Of a stretch of DNA of 64,000 bases, positions 31,247-40,526 are shown one piece after another. Each line of letters starts with the position of its first letter. Positions within the stretch are counted from its first letter, which is position 1. The translations under genes were made by a program, and so were the position numbers. The notes below the pieces were generated by a model. That model saw only the letters and a program-made list of their open reading frames with translations. It had not been told where the DNA came from and searched no databases. The DNA is from Pediococcus cellicola (lineage in GTDB: Bacteria > Bacillota > Bacilli > Lactobacillales > Lactobacillaceae), in the NCBI RefSeq assembly GCF_001438655.1, contig NZ_JQBR01000006.1, positions 1 through 64,000 of the forward strand, written 5' to 3'.

Positions 31247-32094
31247 GCTACATTTACCAGCCGGATACGCCATTTGAATTTCAGGCTTTGCAAAAAATAA
31301 CGACGCAGATTAAAGACGAGTCGTTTACCGCGTTAATTGGCCATACTGGTAGTGGGAAGTCGACATTTTTACAGCATTTAGATGCTTTACTGAAGCCGAC
31401 TTCTGGCACCGTTTTGATTGGTGACACAGCTATTACGCATGAAACAAGTAACAAACATTTGCGGCTTCTACGGAAGCGAGTTGGGATTGTTTTTCAGTTT
31501 CCTGAAAAACAACTGTTTGCAGACACGGTGGAAAAAGATATTGCCTTTGGACCGGAAAACTTTGGTAGCTCACCGGAACAAGCAGCCCAGATTGCACGTC
31601 AGATGTTAAAACTCGTCAAACTTCCAGAAGACATTTTAAACCGATCACCTTTTGAGCTGTCTGGTGGGCAAATGCGGCGTGTCGCCATTGCTGGTGTTTT
31701 AGCTTTGCAACCAGAGGTTTTAGTTTTGGATGAACCAACTGCGGGATTGGATCCTAAAGGGCGTCAAGAAATGATGCACCTTTTTGCAGAGTTACAGAAG
31801 CGTGAACATTTGACCATTGTGTTAGTTACCCATCAAATGGAGGATGTGGCAAACTATGCGGATCAAGTCATTGTGATGGAACACGGAAAGATTGTCAAAG
31901 AAGGGACGCCAAGATACGTCTTTGCCGATGTGAAATGGCTGCGAGATAAACAACTGGACGTTCCAGCCAGTACAGAATTTGCATTTGAGATGCAAAAAAG
32001 AGGTTTCCTTTTTGACCAGTTACCACTGACGGAAGCCGAACTTGCTGATGACATTGCTGATATGTTCAAAGCAAGGGGGAAACGCAATGAATAA
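31222..32094 (+). CDS. ecfA2: ECF transporter ATPase EcfA2
   Basis: This is the second ATPase of the ECF module. From ATG 31222 (MAITFKEVSYIYQP) it has 290 residues. A TTG at 31216 is two codons earlier and is better spaced from GAGGAAGG, so the exact start is uncertain. Walker A is GHTGSGKST (40-48), followed by FQFPEKQLF, LSGGQMRR and VLDEPTAGLDP. The gene overlaps ecfA1 at its start and ecfT at its end (8 nt). Confidence 0.94.
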   Translation: MAITFKEVSYIYQPDTPFEFQALQKITTQIKDESFTALIGHTGSGKSTFLQHLDALLKPTSGTVLIGDTAITHETSNKHLRLLRKRVGIVFQFPEKQLFADTVEKDIAFGPENFGSSPEQAAQIARQMLKLVKLPEDILNRSPFELSGGQMRRVAIAGVLALQPEVLVLDEPTAGLDPKGRQEMMHLFAELQKREHLTIVLVTHQMEDVANYADQVIVMEHGKIVKEGTPRYVFADVKWLRDKQLDVPASTEFAFEMQKRGFLFDQLPLTEAELADDIADMFKARGKRNE

Positions 32095-32884
32095 GCTATT
32101 ATTTGGTCGCTATATTCCCCAAGAGTCATTTGTGCACCGCATGGATCCACGTGCAAAGTTAGTTTTGAGTTTTTTGTATGTGATCATTATCTTTTTTGCG
32201 AATAATTGGTGGATATATGCCCTGATGGCAATTGTGGCCCTTTTAAGTATCTGGGCTTCTAAAATAAAACCAAAGCTTTTTGTTGAAGGTGTTATGCCGC
32301 TCATTTGGATTATTGTCTTTACGATGGTGATTCAGATTTTCTTTGGAACTGGTGGGCAAATGTACTGGCACTGGGGCATATTTTCTATTACGAGTTTGGG
32401 GATTTTGAATGCCGCCTATATTTTTGTACGGTTTACGCTCATTATCCTGATTTCGACATTGTTAACGTTGTCCACGTCGCCCATTCAACTTTCAGACGCG
32501 ATAGAATCGTTACTGCGACCGTTGACTAAATTACATTTTCCGGTTTATGAAGTGGCTTTGATGCTGTCCATTGCGCTGCGGTTTGTCCCGACCTTGATGG
32601 ACGAGACAGAGACAATTATGAATGCGCAGCGGGCTCGGGGAGTCGATTTTGGTACGGGAAATCTTTTTACACGTATTAAAAAAATTATTCCTATCTTAAT
32701 TCCTTTATTTGTCAGTGCCTTTAACCGGGCGGAAGATTTAGCCACTGCAATGGAAGCACGTGGGTACCAAGGTGGCAATGGTCGTACAAAGTATCGTTTA
32801 TTAAAATGGGGAATCAGAGATAGTATTGCGACACTCGTCTATTTATTGATGGCGGTTATCGTCCTCGCTATCCGATTTCTTTAG
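32087..32884 (+). CDS. ecfT: ECF transporter transmembrane protein EcfT
   Basis: EcfT is the membrane scaffold that couples the two ATPases to exchangeable S components. From ATG 32087 (MNKLLFGRYIPQESF) behind AAGGGGG it has 265 residues and about five to eight hydrophobic segments. Two Ala-Arg-Gly-type coupling motifs are visible (NAQRARGV and MEARGYQG). It overlaps the ecfA2 stop. truA follows after 9 nt. Confidence 0.95.
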   Translation: MNKLLFGRYIPQESFVHRMDPRAKLVLSFLYVIIIFFANNWWIYALMAIVALLSIWASKIKPKLFVEGVMPLIWIIVFTMVIQIFFGTGGQMYWHWGIFSITSLGILNAAYIFVRFTLIILISTLLTLSTSPIQLSDAIESLLRPLTKLHFPVYEVALMLSIALRFVPTLMDETETIMNAQRARGVDFGTGNLFTRIKKIIPILIPLFVSAFNRAEDLATAMEARGYQGGNGRTKYRLLKWGIRDSIATLVYLLMAVIVLAIRFL

Positions 32885-32893
32885 GAGGATTTT

Positions 32894-33661
32894 ATGTATC
32901 GTTATAAAATAACCATTGCTTATGATGGCACTCATTTTGCAGGTTTTCAAAAGCAACCCAAGCAACGCACTGTCGAGGGCGTTTTGCAGCGAGCGGTAAA
33001 CAAGATTGCTAAGAATCCTGTAAAGATCATAAAGGTTTATGGTTCAGGCAGAACGGATGCTGGGGTACACGCCTTAGGACAAGTTGTGCATTTTGATATT
33101 CCGTTTAACTTGTCAGAAAATGCCATGTTGCATGCGTTAAACAGCATTTTGCCACTTGATGTAGAAGTTCTAGAAGTACGTCATGTGCCCGCAGAATTTC
33201 ATGCGCGATATGGCACACAGGGGAAACGCTATCAGTATCGTCTCGCGTTAGGAGAATTTGTCGATCCGTTTAAACGAAATTATACAGGACATTGGAAGTT
33301 TCCCTTAGATGTCGAACGTATTCAAGCAGCATTGCCTGATTTGATTGGCAAACATGATTTTTCAACTTTTTGTGCAGCAGGCGGTCACACGAAGACTAAC
33401 ATTCGTGAAATTTTTGAAGCAACTGCCAAATTTGACGAGAAACAAAATGAAGTCATTTTTGAATTTTATGGTAGTGGTTTTCTTTATAACATGGTGCGAA
33501 TTATGGTTGCCGTTTTAATTGAAATTGGGAGTAAGAAACGCCCAGTTCACGATATTCAAAGATTGATTCAGGCAAAGGATCGCAACGAGGCAAGACAAAC
33601 AGCACCCGCAAGTGGCCTGTATCTAAAAAAGGTCTATTATCCAGAAGAATTTGAAAAATGA
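32894..33661 (+). CDS. truA: tRNA pseudouridine(38-40) synthase TruA
   Basis: TruA modifies uridines 38-40 in the anticodon arm. It has 255 residues. The catalytic Asp is Asp55 in GSGRTDAGVHALGQ. The LYNMVRIMVAVLIEIG segment near the C-terminus is typical. GGAGG precedes the ATG. It is translated at the end of the ecf operon, a common lactobacillar and bacillar arrangement just before rplM. Confidence 0.96.
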   Translation: MYRYKITIAYDGTHFAGFQKQPKQRTVEGVLQRAVNKIAKNPVKIIKVYGSGRTDAGVHALGQVVHFDIPFNLSENAMLHALNSILPLDVEVLEVRHVPAEFHARYGTQGKRYQYRLALGEFVDPFKRNYTGHWKFPLDVERIQAALPDLIGKHDFSTFCAAGGHTKTNIREIFEATAKFDEKQNEVIFEFYGSGFLYNMVRIMVAVLIEIGSKKRPVHDIQRLIQAKDRNEARQTAPASGLYLKKVYYPEEFEK

Positions 33662-33664
33662 GGA

Positions 33665-33693
33665 TTGACTTTAGTGGCGGTAATTAGTAGAAT
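33665..33693 (+). promoter_or_regulatory. Promoter of rplM-rpsI
   Basis: TTGACT at 33665-33670 and TAGAAT at 33688-33693 have an ideal 17-bp spacing. It begins 4 nt after the truA stop and gives a leader of about 80 nt. Confidence 0.82.
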
Positions 33694-33699
33694 TGAACA

Positions 33700-33780
33700 T
33701 GGTATTGTTTACCTCCACAAATAGGCCCCGGAAACTTATTAAAGTTGAGTTAAACAAAACAGAAATTGGAGGAAATACAA
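33700..33780 (+). promoter_or_regulatory. L13-type ribosomal protein leader RNA
   Basis: The leader carries CCTCCA at 33712-33717, which can pair perfectly with TGGAGG at 33767-33772, the rplM ribosome binding site. A small hairpin (AACTT at 33733-33737, AAGTT at 33742-33746) lies between them, next to the G/C-rich AGGCCCCGG. This fits the known L13 leader family of low-GC Gram-positives, where L13 probably represses its own mRNA. Family assignment is from memory; pairing is seen directly. Confidence 0.68.
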
Positions 33781-34224
33781 GTGCGTACAACATATTTAGC
33801 AAAACCAGGCGAAGTAGATCGCAAATGGTACGTGGTAGATGCCACTGATGTTCCTTTGGGACGTTTATCAAGTACAGTAGCAGCTATCTTACGTGGTAAA
33901 AACAAACCAACATTCACACCAAACGTTGATACAGGTGACTTTGTAATCGTTGTGAATGCAGCAAACGTCAAATTAACTGGTCGTAAAGCGACACGTAAAA
34001 TTTACTATCATCATTCCAATCATCCAGGTGGCTTAAAAGCTAAGACTGCTGGTGAAATGCGTGATAAGACTCCTGAAAAATTAATTGAGACTTCAGTTAA
34101 GGGAATGCTTCCTCATAATTCACTGGGTCATAAAATGGGACTCAAATTACATGTCTATGCTGGCTCAGAACATGATCACCAAGCTCAACAACCTGAAAAG
34201 CTTGACATCACTAACTTAATTTAA
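33781..34224 (+). CDS. rplM: 50S ribosomal protein L13
   Basis: L13 is one of the first proteins in large-subunit assembly. From GTG 33781 ([21 protein letters not shown]) it has 147 residues, as usual; an in-frame extension from 33766 is in the ribosome binding site. The [20 protein letters not shown]-terminal region is conserved. It forms a two-gene operon with rpsI, 14 nt downstream. Confidence 0.97.
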   Translation: MRTTYLAKPGEVDRKWYVVDATDVPLGRLSSTVAAILRGKNKPTFTPNVDTGDFVIVVNAANVKLTGRKATRKIYYHHSNHPGGLKAKTAGEMRDKTPEKLIETSVKGMLPHNSLGHKMGLKLHVYAGSEHDHQAQQPEKLDITNLI

Positions 34225-34238
34225 GGAGGAAACGAATT

Positions 34239-34631
34239 TTGGCAGAAGCACAATATCGCGGCACTGGCCGTCGTAAAAACTCTGTTGCTCGTGTACGTCT
34301 TGTACCCGGCACAGGAAAAATTACTGTAAATGACAAAGCAATCGAAGACTACATTCCATTTGCTAACTTACGCCAAGTGGTTATTCAACCATTTGAAGTA
34401 ACTGAAACAACTGGCACTTACGATGTTCTTGTAAATGTTAATGGTGGTGGTTTCTCCGGACAATCTGGCGCTATTCGCCATGGAATTGCCCGTGCATTAC
34501 TTGATGTAGATCCTGATTTCCGTATTCCTTTGAAACGTGCAGGTCTCTTAACTCGTGACCCTCGTATGAAGGAACGTAAGAAATATGGTCTTAAAAAGGC
34601 TCGTAAAGCTGGCCAATTCTCAAAACGTTAA
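34239..34631 (+). CDS. rpsI: 30S ribosomal protein S9
   Basis: S9 has 130 residues from TTG 34239 ([18 protein letters not shown]) behind AAGGAGG. The C-terminal tail ends in GQFSKR, whose terminal Arg reaches the P-site tRNA. The gene ends the rplM operon and is followed by a strong terminator. Confidence 0.98.
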   Translation: MAEAQYRGTGRRKNSVARVRLVPGTGKITVNDKAIEDYIPFANLRQVVIQPFEVTETTGTYDVLVNVNGGGFSGQSGAIRHGIARALLDVDPDFRIPLKRAGLLTRDPRMKERKKYGLKKARKAGQFSKR

Positions 34632-34648
34632 TATGCAATCAATGTTTC

Positions 34649-34681
34649 AAATACCTCTTCGTTGCGAAGAGGTATTTTTTT
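34649..34681 (+). terminator. Terminator of rplM-rpsI
   Basis: A perfect 12-bp stem (34649-34660 with 34666-34677), a 5-nt loop, and T through 34681. Confidence 0.92.
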
Positions 34682-34686
34682 GTACT

Positions 34687-34726
34687 AAAAAAAGGCACGC
34701 AAGCGTTTGATGGCTGCGTGTCCTTT
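34687..34726 (-). terminator. Terminator of padC
   Basis: On the minus strand AAAGGACACGCA (34726-34715) pairs with TGCGTGCCTTT (34701-34691) with one bulged base, followed by seven U from 34693-34687. It lies just behind the padC stop. Confidence 0.85.
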
Positions 34727-34738
34727 ACAAAGAGAAGC

Positions 34739-35275
34739 TTATTTGTTGATTCGGTGATAGTTTTCATCGAAGTACTTACCGGCACGAATTTCGTCAGGAA
34801 GTTCAGGATAAGGGGCTTCACTAATGACATCTTCATTATTCTGACCGGCATCACCCATGTAAGTAATGTTGGCAAATTCTGGGACCACTAACTTAGGGTA
34901 AGTTTCGTATTTTTCTCGAGAAGCTTCCATGAGATCAATGTGGTCATTTTGGTAAGTGACTGTAATTTCGGGATGTTCTTGGACCCAACGTGGAAAGAAA
35001 ATGGTACCGTTTAGCTTCTTTTCATTAGGGACAAAGTCCAAAGCCACATCAGTGCCAGTTGGTTCTGTCCAAGCTACCTTATAAATACCGGGAACTAACA
35101 TAACAATGTTAGCTTCTTGATCCTTTACCCAGCGGCCAGCGACCATACCGCCATGAATACGGTAGTCAACAGTATGATCATTCTTGGCGTACCATTCGTA
35201 TTCCCAACCGTTATCGTATGTGTAAATAAAGTGCGTTCCTAAAAAGTCGTCAAGTGTTTTAAATTCTTTTGTCAT
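34739..35275 (-). CDS. padC: Phenolic acid decarboxylase PadC
   Basis: The enzyme decarboxylates toxic hydroxycinnamic acids (p-coumaric, ferulic, caffeic) to vinyl phenols in the cytosol, without cofactor. From ATG 35275 behind GGAGGAA it has 178 residues, equal to the known Lactobacillus enzyme. Catalytic residues of the B. subtilis enzyme (Tyr11, Tyr13, Arg41, Glu64) correspond to Tyr18, Tyr20, Arg48 and Glu71 with constant offset. It is divergent from a PadR-family gene and separated by a perfect dyad that is probably the operator, so induction by phenolic acids is expected. Confidence 0.95.
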   Translation of the reverse strand: MTKEFKTLDDFLGTHFIYTYDNGWEYEWYAKNDHTVDYRIHGGMVAGRWVKDQEANIVMLVPGIYKVAWTEPTGTDVALDFVPNEKKLNGTIFFPRWVQEHPEITVTYQNDHIDLMEASREKYETYPKLVVPEFANITYMGDAGQNNEDVISEAPYPELPDEIRAGKYFDENYHRINK

Positions 35276-35303
35276 AAGTAATTCCTCCTGCAAATATTTA
35301 TAG

Positions 35304-35343
35304 GTCAATTAAAACATGTATTTATTTACATGTTTTAATTGAC
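35304..35343. promoter_or_regulatory. Perfect 17-bp dyad between padC and padR, probable PadR operator
   Basis: The arm GTCAATTAAAACATGTA at 35304-35320 is repeated exactly as its reverse complement at 35327-35343, with a 6-bp spacer. The core ATGTA-TTTATT-TACAT matches the known PadR-type dyad (ATGT, 8 nt, ACAT). It abuts a TATAAA (minus strand, 35302-35297) suited as the padC -10 box and covers the -35 region of padR, so one bound repressor could silence both genes. Confidence 0.85.
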
Positions 35344-35350
35344 TAGATCA

Positions 35351-35359
35351 TGTTACAAT
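35351..35359 (+). promoter_or_regulatory. Extended -10 promoter of padR
   Basis: TGTTACAAT is an extended -10 element (TGN plus TACAAT at 35354-35359). No good -35 box lies at 17 bp; that position is inside the dyad. A start near 35366 leaves a short leader with GGGAGAAG before the ATG. Confidence 0.6.
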
Positions 35360-35391
35360 ACTTTTATTAAATCGTCAAGGGAGAAGTCATC

Positions 35392-35934
35392 ATGGCGCAA
35401 AAAAATCGTTTAAAATATATTTTATTAGGGTTACTAAAAGAAAAAAAACAAACGGGTTATGATTTGGCAAAGTCCTTTGACTCTGATATTGGTGAGTTTT
35501 GGAATGCCAATCACAGCCAAATTTATCCATTATTGAAGCGGATGGAGCAAGCTAGCTTAATTGACCACGAACTTGATACTGTGGGGGAAAAATTAGAGAA
35601 GAAGACTTATTTTCTAACAGCTTTGGGTCAACAAAGTTTCGAAGATTGGTTAAAGTCGCCATCTGAAATGGGTGGGGCACATGATGAATTTATTTTGAAA
35701 CTCTATTTTATTAATGATGCCCGTTCTCCCTTGTTGAGCACCATGATTAGTGAGCAAGAAAAATACCATAATGCTAAACTGGCACAGTTACAAGCTCAAT
35801 TTAAAGCTAAATTTCCTACTGACAAAGAAGTTCAGGCAAATTTTGGCCATTCGTTGGTTCTACGTCATGCCATTGAACGAGAAAAAGGATACCGCAGTTG
35901 GTTAGAAGAAATTAATCAAACTCTGGAAAATTAA
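35392..35934 (+). CDS. padR: PadR-family transcriptional regulator
   Basis: The protein has 180 residues. The N-terminal winged helix (about 1-90) includes ILLGLLKEKKQTGYDLAKSF and the recognition-helix region NANHSQIYPLLKRME, diagnostic of PadR. The C-terminal part (about 95-180) is a helical dimerisation domain (Vir_Act_alpha_C type). Family members repress padC until phenolic acids bind. Divergence from padC and the shared dyad make it the cognate repressor, with probable autoregulation. Confidence 0.92.
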   Translation: MAQKNRLKYILLGLLKEKKQTGYDLAKSFDSDIGEFWNANHSQIYPLLKRMEQASLIDHELDTVGEKLEKKTYFLTALGQQSFEDWLKSPSEMGGAHDEFILKLYFINDARSPLLSTMISEQEKYHNAKLAQLQAQFKAKFPTDKEVQANFGHSLVLRHAIEREKGYRSWLEEINQTLEN

Positions 35935-36000
35935 ATGTCGGAAGAAGTGTGGTAACGGCGTTGCTAGTTATTTTTTTAAATAAACGCATGCGGACAAAAA

Positions 36001-36029
36001 TTGACATGTTCTTAAATGTTGATTAGAAT
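36001..36029 (+). promoter_or_regulatory. Promoter of the amino acid permease at 36076
   Basis: TTGACA at 36001-36006 and TAGAAT at 36024-36029 with a 17-bp spacer, a near-consensus sigma-A promoter about 45 nt before the start codon. Confidence 0.85.
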
Positions 36030-36075
36030 TAATCATTATATCTAATGAATAACCCATAATTTTAGGAGTTGAACT

Positions 36076-37497
36076 ATGCCAAAAAATAAAAAGCTTGCGG
36101 ATTTGTTTGTTCGTAAAGAAGTGAACACAGATATGTTTAAAAAAACAGGATTAGAGAAGTCGTTAACGGCGTTCAGTTTAACCACAATGGGTGTTGGGGC
36201 GATTGTCGGTGCAGGAATTTTTATCACACCCGGGATTATTGCCGCTATGTATAGTGGACCAGGCGTTTGGTTGTCATATTTATTGGCGGCCGTGGTTTGC
36301 TCATTAGCCGCACTTTGTTATTCGGAATTTTCGTCAACCATTCCGTTAGCAGGCAGTGCCTATACGTACATTTATACGGTGTTTGGCGAACTTTTAGCCT
36401 GGATTCTTGGATGGTCACTCATTTCGGAGTACTTATTCGCCGTTTCGTCGGTTGCAGTGAGTTGGTCAGCTTACTTTCAAAATATTTTGGCTGGTTTTCA
36501 TCTTCACCTTCCTGAAATCTTTCGGGCCGCTTATGGGACTTCCGGTAGTCCACATGCCATTTTTGATTTACCTGCTTTTGCGATCACCATGATTATTGCC
36601 TATCTGCTGGTACAAGGCGTTCGAGAATCCGCTAAGGTTAATGCTGTGATGGTCATTCTCAAAATTTCGGTCATTTTGCTTTTTATCCTTGTCGCAGCGT
36701 TTTACGTTCGTCCAACTAACTATAACCCAATCTTACCTTTTGGCTTCAAAGGAGTCATTAGAGGCGCTGCTGTGGCTTTCTATGCCTATATTGGCTTTGA
36801 TGCGGTCTCAACTGCTTCCGAAGAAGTTAAAAATCCCAAAAGAGACATGCCAATCGGGATTGTGTCTTCATTGATCGTAGCTTCCGTGCTTTATATTTCA
36901 CTATCAGTGGTATTAGTTGGCGTGGTGCACTACACGAAGTTAAATGTGGCGGATCCAGTCGCCTTAGCGTTGCACCTTATTAAACAAAATTGGGTTGCGG
37001 GCATTGTGTCATTAGGGGCCGTTGTGGGAATGACCACGGTTCTAATTGTGATGTCGTATGGTGGCACACGCCTGATCTTTGCGATTAGTCGAGATGGTCT
37101 GTTACCAAAGGTGTTACATAAATTAAATCCTAAAACACATGTGCCAGTCATCAATACATGGGTGTTTGGATTGATTGCTAGTATTTTTGCTGGTATCATC
37201 CCGTTAAGCAAAATTGCAGAGCTGGTTAACATCGGAACCCTTTTTGCGTTTGCAATGGTGTCCTTGGGCGTTGTTTTTCTACGTAAAGATCGCAAATTTC
37301 GTAATTTACCAAAGTCGTTTGAAGTTCCGCTCTATCCAGTTATTCCCATTTTGTCGTTCTTAGCTTGTGGCTATCTGATGTTGCAGTTGGCTGCATTTAC
37401 TTGGGAAATGTTTGGTATTTGGCTGGTTATTGGTTTGATTTTGTATTTTAGTTACGGATTTTCACACAGTGTGGCACGTCGTGAAGAAAAACTTTAA
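36076..37497 (+). CDS. APC-superfamily amino acid permease, cationic amino acid transporter type
   Basis: The 473-residue membrane protein has about twelve to fourteen hydrophobic segments. The first carries the APC substrate-binding motif GVGAIVGAGIFITPG (about residues 38-52). A later conserved segment reads FYAYIGFDAVSTASEEVKNPKRDMP, typical of the CAT/YfnA branch. The substrate cannot be read from sequence; a broad amino acid or polyamine role is possible. It has its own promoter and ends at a strong terminator, so it is monocistronic. TTAGGAG precedes the ATG. Confidence 0.9.
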   Translation: MPKNKKLADLFVRKEVNTDMFKKTGLEKSLTAFSLTTMGVGAIVGAGIFITPGIIAAMYSGPGVWLSYLLAAVVCSLAALCYSEFSSTIPLAGSAYTYIYTVFGELLAWILGWSLISEYLFAVSSVAVSWSAYFQNILAGFHLHLPEIFRAAYGTSGSPHAIFDLPAFAITMIIAYLLVQGVRESAKVNAVMVILKISVILLFILVAAFYVRPTNYNPILPFGFKGVIRGAAVAFYAYIGFDAVSTASEEVKNPKRDMPIGIVSSLIVASVLYISLSVVLVGVVHYTKLNVADPVALALHLIKQNWVAGIVSLGAVVGMTTVLIVMSYGGTRLIFAISRDGLLPKVLHKLNPKTHVPVINTWVFGLIASIFAGIIPLSKIAELVNIGTLFAFAMVSLGVVFLRKDRKFRNLPKSFEVPLYPVIPILSFLACGYLMLQLAAFTWEMFGIWLVIGLILYFSYGFSHSVARREEKL

Positions 37498-37510
37498 TAA
37501 AAAAATATTG

Positions 37511-37556
37511 AAAAATCCCTCAAGTTTGGCTGATTGGCTAAGCTTGAGGGATTTTT
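37511..37556 (+). terminator. Bidirectional terminator between permease and dehydrogenase genes
   Basis: A 17-bp stem with one G-U pair (37511-37527 with 37540-37556), starting with AAAAA and ending with TTTTT, lies between two convergent genes. Confidence 0.92.
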
Positions 37557-37570
37557 GGTTTTACAGATGG

Positions 37571-38524
37571 TTAGTATCCTTTAGTGAGATCGACTTGATT
37601 TTTCAAGGACGTATCCTGTTTTAAAAACTTTTGGAGGTTTCCTAAAAAGAGTTTGTGCTGAGCGCGACCTAGGTGTTTCATTTGTGGTGAATAATGAGGC
37701 GTCAGTATGACATTTGACAGCTGCCACAGCGGATTATCTGGTGCAAGTGGTTCTTGTTCAAAAACGTCAAGCGCCGCATGTTGTACGTGGTGGGTATGGA
37801 GTGCCTCAACTAGCGCTGAGGTGTCAACAGATTTCCCGCGACCCACATTGACGAAGAGATAGAGGTTTTGCAAATAGTCAAAAAACGCTTGGTTATAAAA
37901 ATGGGTTGTCTCATTAGTGAGCGGCATGACATTGACAATCACATCTGTCGAAGCCACGGCCTGTTGCCAATCGGCTTGCGCAAAAGTGTGTTCAAAATTA
38001 GCTACGGGATGACCAGTTCGATTGACGCCATTGACTTTAACATGAAAAGCCTGCAGGAGACGAGCTAATTCACTGCCAATATGACCAGTCCCAAAAATAG
38101 TCCAGGTTGTTCCTTCCAAAGTTAAGGCATTAGTAAGAGCTGGCCGTGGTGTCCAAGTAGCCTGGCGTGCGTTGTCTAGAAGAATTGGAAAGTCACGCAT
38201 GAAGTACAGGGCATACAAGATAACTGTCTGTGAAATGGGAACCGCATGAATGCCACTCATGTTAGTCACTAAGATATGATGGGCTTGCAATTTTGCTAAG
38301 GGCAAATAGTCTACACCGGCACTGAGTGTTTGTACCCATTTGAGTGCACTGTTGGGGCTTTCCAAGACAGCCGTTGAGAGATCTGGTTGCCATCCCAGCA
38401 TGATCGTGATTTGTGCGTAATCTTTAGGCTGAATGGATTGCGCTGTAAAAACTTGGACATTTAGTTGTTGATATGCCGTTATGTCTAAGTCTGGATTGGT
38501 GGATAAAACTAAAAGTTTTTCCAA
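37571..38524 (-). CDS. D-2-hydroxyacid dehydrogenase family NAD(P)-dependent oxidoreductase
   Basis: The enzyme probably reduces a 2-oxoacid to a D-2-hydroxyacid. It has 317 residues. The Rossmann motif is GTGHIG (145-150). The family catalytic residues Arg229 (NVGRG), Glu258 (FEQEP) and His277 (TPHYSP) are present. It is shorter than D-lactate dehydrogenase (about 330) and lacks that enzyme's typical motifs, so it belongs to the broader hydroxyacid dehydrogenase group and its substrate is unknown. GGAGATG precedes the start. The gene stands alone, convergent with the permease. Confidence 0.88.
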   Translation of the reverse strand: MEKLLVLSTNPDLDITAYQQLNVQVFTAQSIQPKDYAQITIMLGWQPDLSTAVLESPNSALKWVQTLSAGVDYLPLAKLQAHHILVTNMSGIHAVPISQTVILYALYFMRDFPILLDNARQATWTPRPALTNALTLEGTTWTIFGTGHIGSELARLLQAFHVKVNGVNRTGHPVANFEHTFAQADWQQAVASTDVIVNVMPLTNETTHFYNQAFFDYLQNLYLFVNVGRGKSVDTSALVEALHTHHVQHAALDVFEQEPLAPDNPLWQLSNVILTPHYSPQMKHLGRAQHKLFLGNLQKFLKQDTSLKNQVDLTKGY

Positions 38525-38577
38525 AGCTTAACATCTCCTTATAAAGTCGCTTAAAATTAAATTTCTCGCTGGTTTCA

Positions 38578-38586
38578 TGATATAAT
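38578..38586 (+). promoter_or_regulatory. Extended -10 promoter of the ECF S-component gene
   Basis: TGATATAAT combines a TGN extension with a perfect TATAAT at 38581-38586. A weak TTAAAT lies 18 bp upstream. It is about 55 nt before the ATG at 38640. Confidence 0.65.
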
Positions 38587-38639
38587 GTTTTCTAACAATT
38601 AAGAAATTAAACGGCTTTTTAGTTTTGTGAGGGATTAAA

Positions 38640-39245
38640 ATGGGGAAAAGACGTGTTGCTGGCCGTGTGAGTATTTTAGGATTATTCGCGGCCATTATTA
38701 TTTTACAAAATTATGTCCCAATGATTGGGTATTTACCAATTGGACCACTAAGCGTGACCACGATTCACATCACGGTGATCATTGCAGCGGTCGTGTTAGG
38801 ACCGGTTGATGGGGCAATTGTCGGTGGTGTCTGGGGAATCGTGGATTGGATCCGAGCTTTGACGGTGACTTCCAGTGCTTTAGGAAATATCGTTATGGTC
38901 AATCCACTAATTTCAGTGTTGCCGCGAATTTTGATTGGTTTGATTGCAGGATGGTTGTTTACCAAATTGGCAAAAGACAAAACTAAATTAGGGTTACCCT
39001 TATTAGTTAGTGGGATTGTTGGTGCACTCACCAATACAGTGTTAGTTTTAGGTGGTATTGCGTTATTTTTTGGTAATGGCTCAGCAGTTTTGTCCGCAAT
39101 AAATTTTTCGGCACTGACGCCTTATATTTTGTTGGTTGCTGCCACAAATGGGATTCCTGAAGCAGTCGCAGCTGCTATTTTGGTACCATTGATCGCAACG
39201 CCATTGTTGAAATATACTAAAATTGGTCAACAACGATTCGCCTAA
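38640..39245 (+). CDS. ECF transporter S component, possibly pantothenate-type
   Basis: This is a small hydrophobic substrate-binding subunit of 201 residues with about six membrane segments. It begins with basic residues and an early segment RVSILGLFAAIIILQN, and has the VVLGPVDGAIVGGVWGIVDWIRA region characteristic of one S-component branch. It should dock onto the EcfA1A2T module encoded at 30410-32884. I recall this branch as pantothenate (PanT)-like, but the vitamin is not certain. TGAGGGA precedes the ATG. The glucosaminidase gene follows after 36 nt, perhaps in one transcript with xpt. Confidence 0.75.
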   Translation: MGKRRVAGRVSILGLFAAIIILQNYVPMIGYLPIGPLSVTTIHITVIIAAVVLGPVDGAIVGGVWGIVDWIRALTVTSSALGNIVMVNPLISVLPRILIGLIAGWLFTKLAKDKTKLGLPLLVSGIVGALTNTVLVLGGIALFFGNGSAVLSAINFSALTPYILLVAATNGIPEAVAAAILVPLIATPLLKYTKIGQQRFA

Positions 39246-39281
39246 ATATTTATTGAACGTCACATTTAAGCAGAAAGATGG

Positions 39282-39932
39282 ATGAATTTGGCAAAAAAGC
39301 GAAAACGACGAAAAAATAATCTGTTATTTAAACGGGGCAAGCTGCAATTGTCAGGTGTTATTTCGGTGATGCTTATAGTGGGGATGCTGATTGTTTTGGT
39401 TGCACAATTGGTGCCAAGGTTAACAACGACCACGACAAATTCGACGACCAGTGATTTGAGTACTGCAAATCATCAACAATTTATCCGTACCATTGCGCCA
39501 TATGCGCAGAAAATGCATAAACAGTACGGCATTTTACCAAGTATTACGATTGCACAAGCTATCTTAGAGTCAGATTGGGGCACTAGTCAGCTTTCCAAGT
39601 CTTACAATAACTACTTTGGAATTAAAGGCACCATTTATCAGACAACTAAGGAAATGAAAACGCAGGAATTCGTGAACGGAAAATGGGTGACGGTGACAGC
39701 ACGTTTTCGTGTTTATAACAATTGGCAAGAATCCGTTCGTGATCACACGTTGCTATTTGTCAATGGCACCAATTGGAATAAAAACCAGTATCGCAGTGTG
39801 TTAAGTGCCAAAGATTATCAAACGGCGGCTAAAGCCCTGTACGAGGACGGTTATGCCACGGACCCAGATTATTCCCAAAAACTGATAAGTCTAATTCAGA
39901 CTTATCAGTTACAAAAATATGACCAACAATAA
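39282..39932 (+). CDS. Membrane-anchored glucosaminidase (GH73 type)
   Basis: The protein likely cleaves peptidoglycan glycan strands on the outer face of the membrane. It has 216 residues. A basic N-terminus and a single hydrophobic segment (about 24-44) act as a signal anchor; a Thr/Ser-rich linker (47-61) follows. The GH73 domain (about 65-210) has the catalytic Glu96 in AQAILESDWG and the SYNNYFGIKG and YNNWQESVRDH motifs. There are no LysM or SH3 repeats. xpt starts 21 nt downstream. Confidence 0.88.
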   Translation: MNLAKKRKRRKNNLLFKRGKLQLSGVISVMLIVGMLIVLVAQLVPRLTTTTTNSTTSDLSTANHQQFIRTIAPYAQKMHKQYGILPSITIAQAILESDWGTSQLSKSYNNYFGIKGTIYQTTKEMKTQEFVNGKWVTVTARFRVYNNWQESVRDHTLLFVNGTNWNKNQYRSVLSAKDYQTAAKALYEDGYATDPDYSQKLISLIQTYQLQKYDQQ

Positions 39933-39938
39933 AAATAA

Positions 39939-40526
<588 letters not shown>

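Noticed and set aside
35950-35977. Terminator for padR (GTAAC, 3-nt loop, GTTGC, then T run)
   Set aside because: The stem is only 5 bp with one G-U pair and is separated from the T run by several bases; too weak to call.
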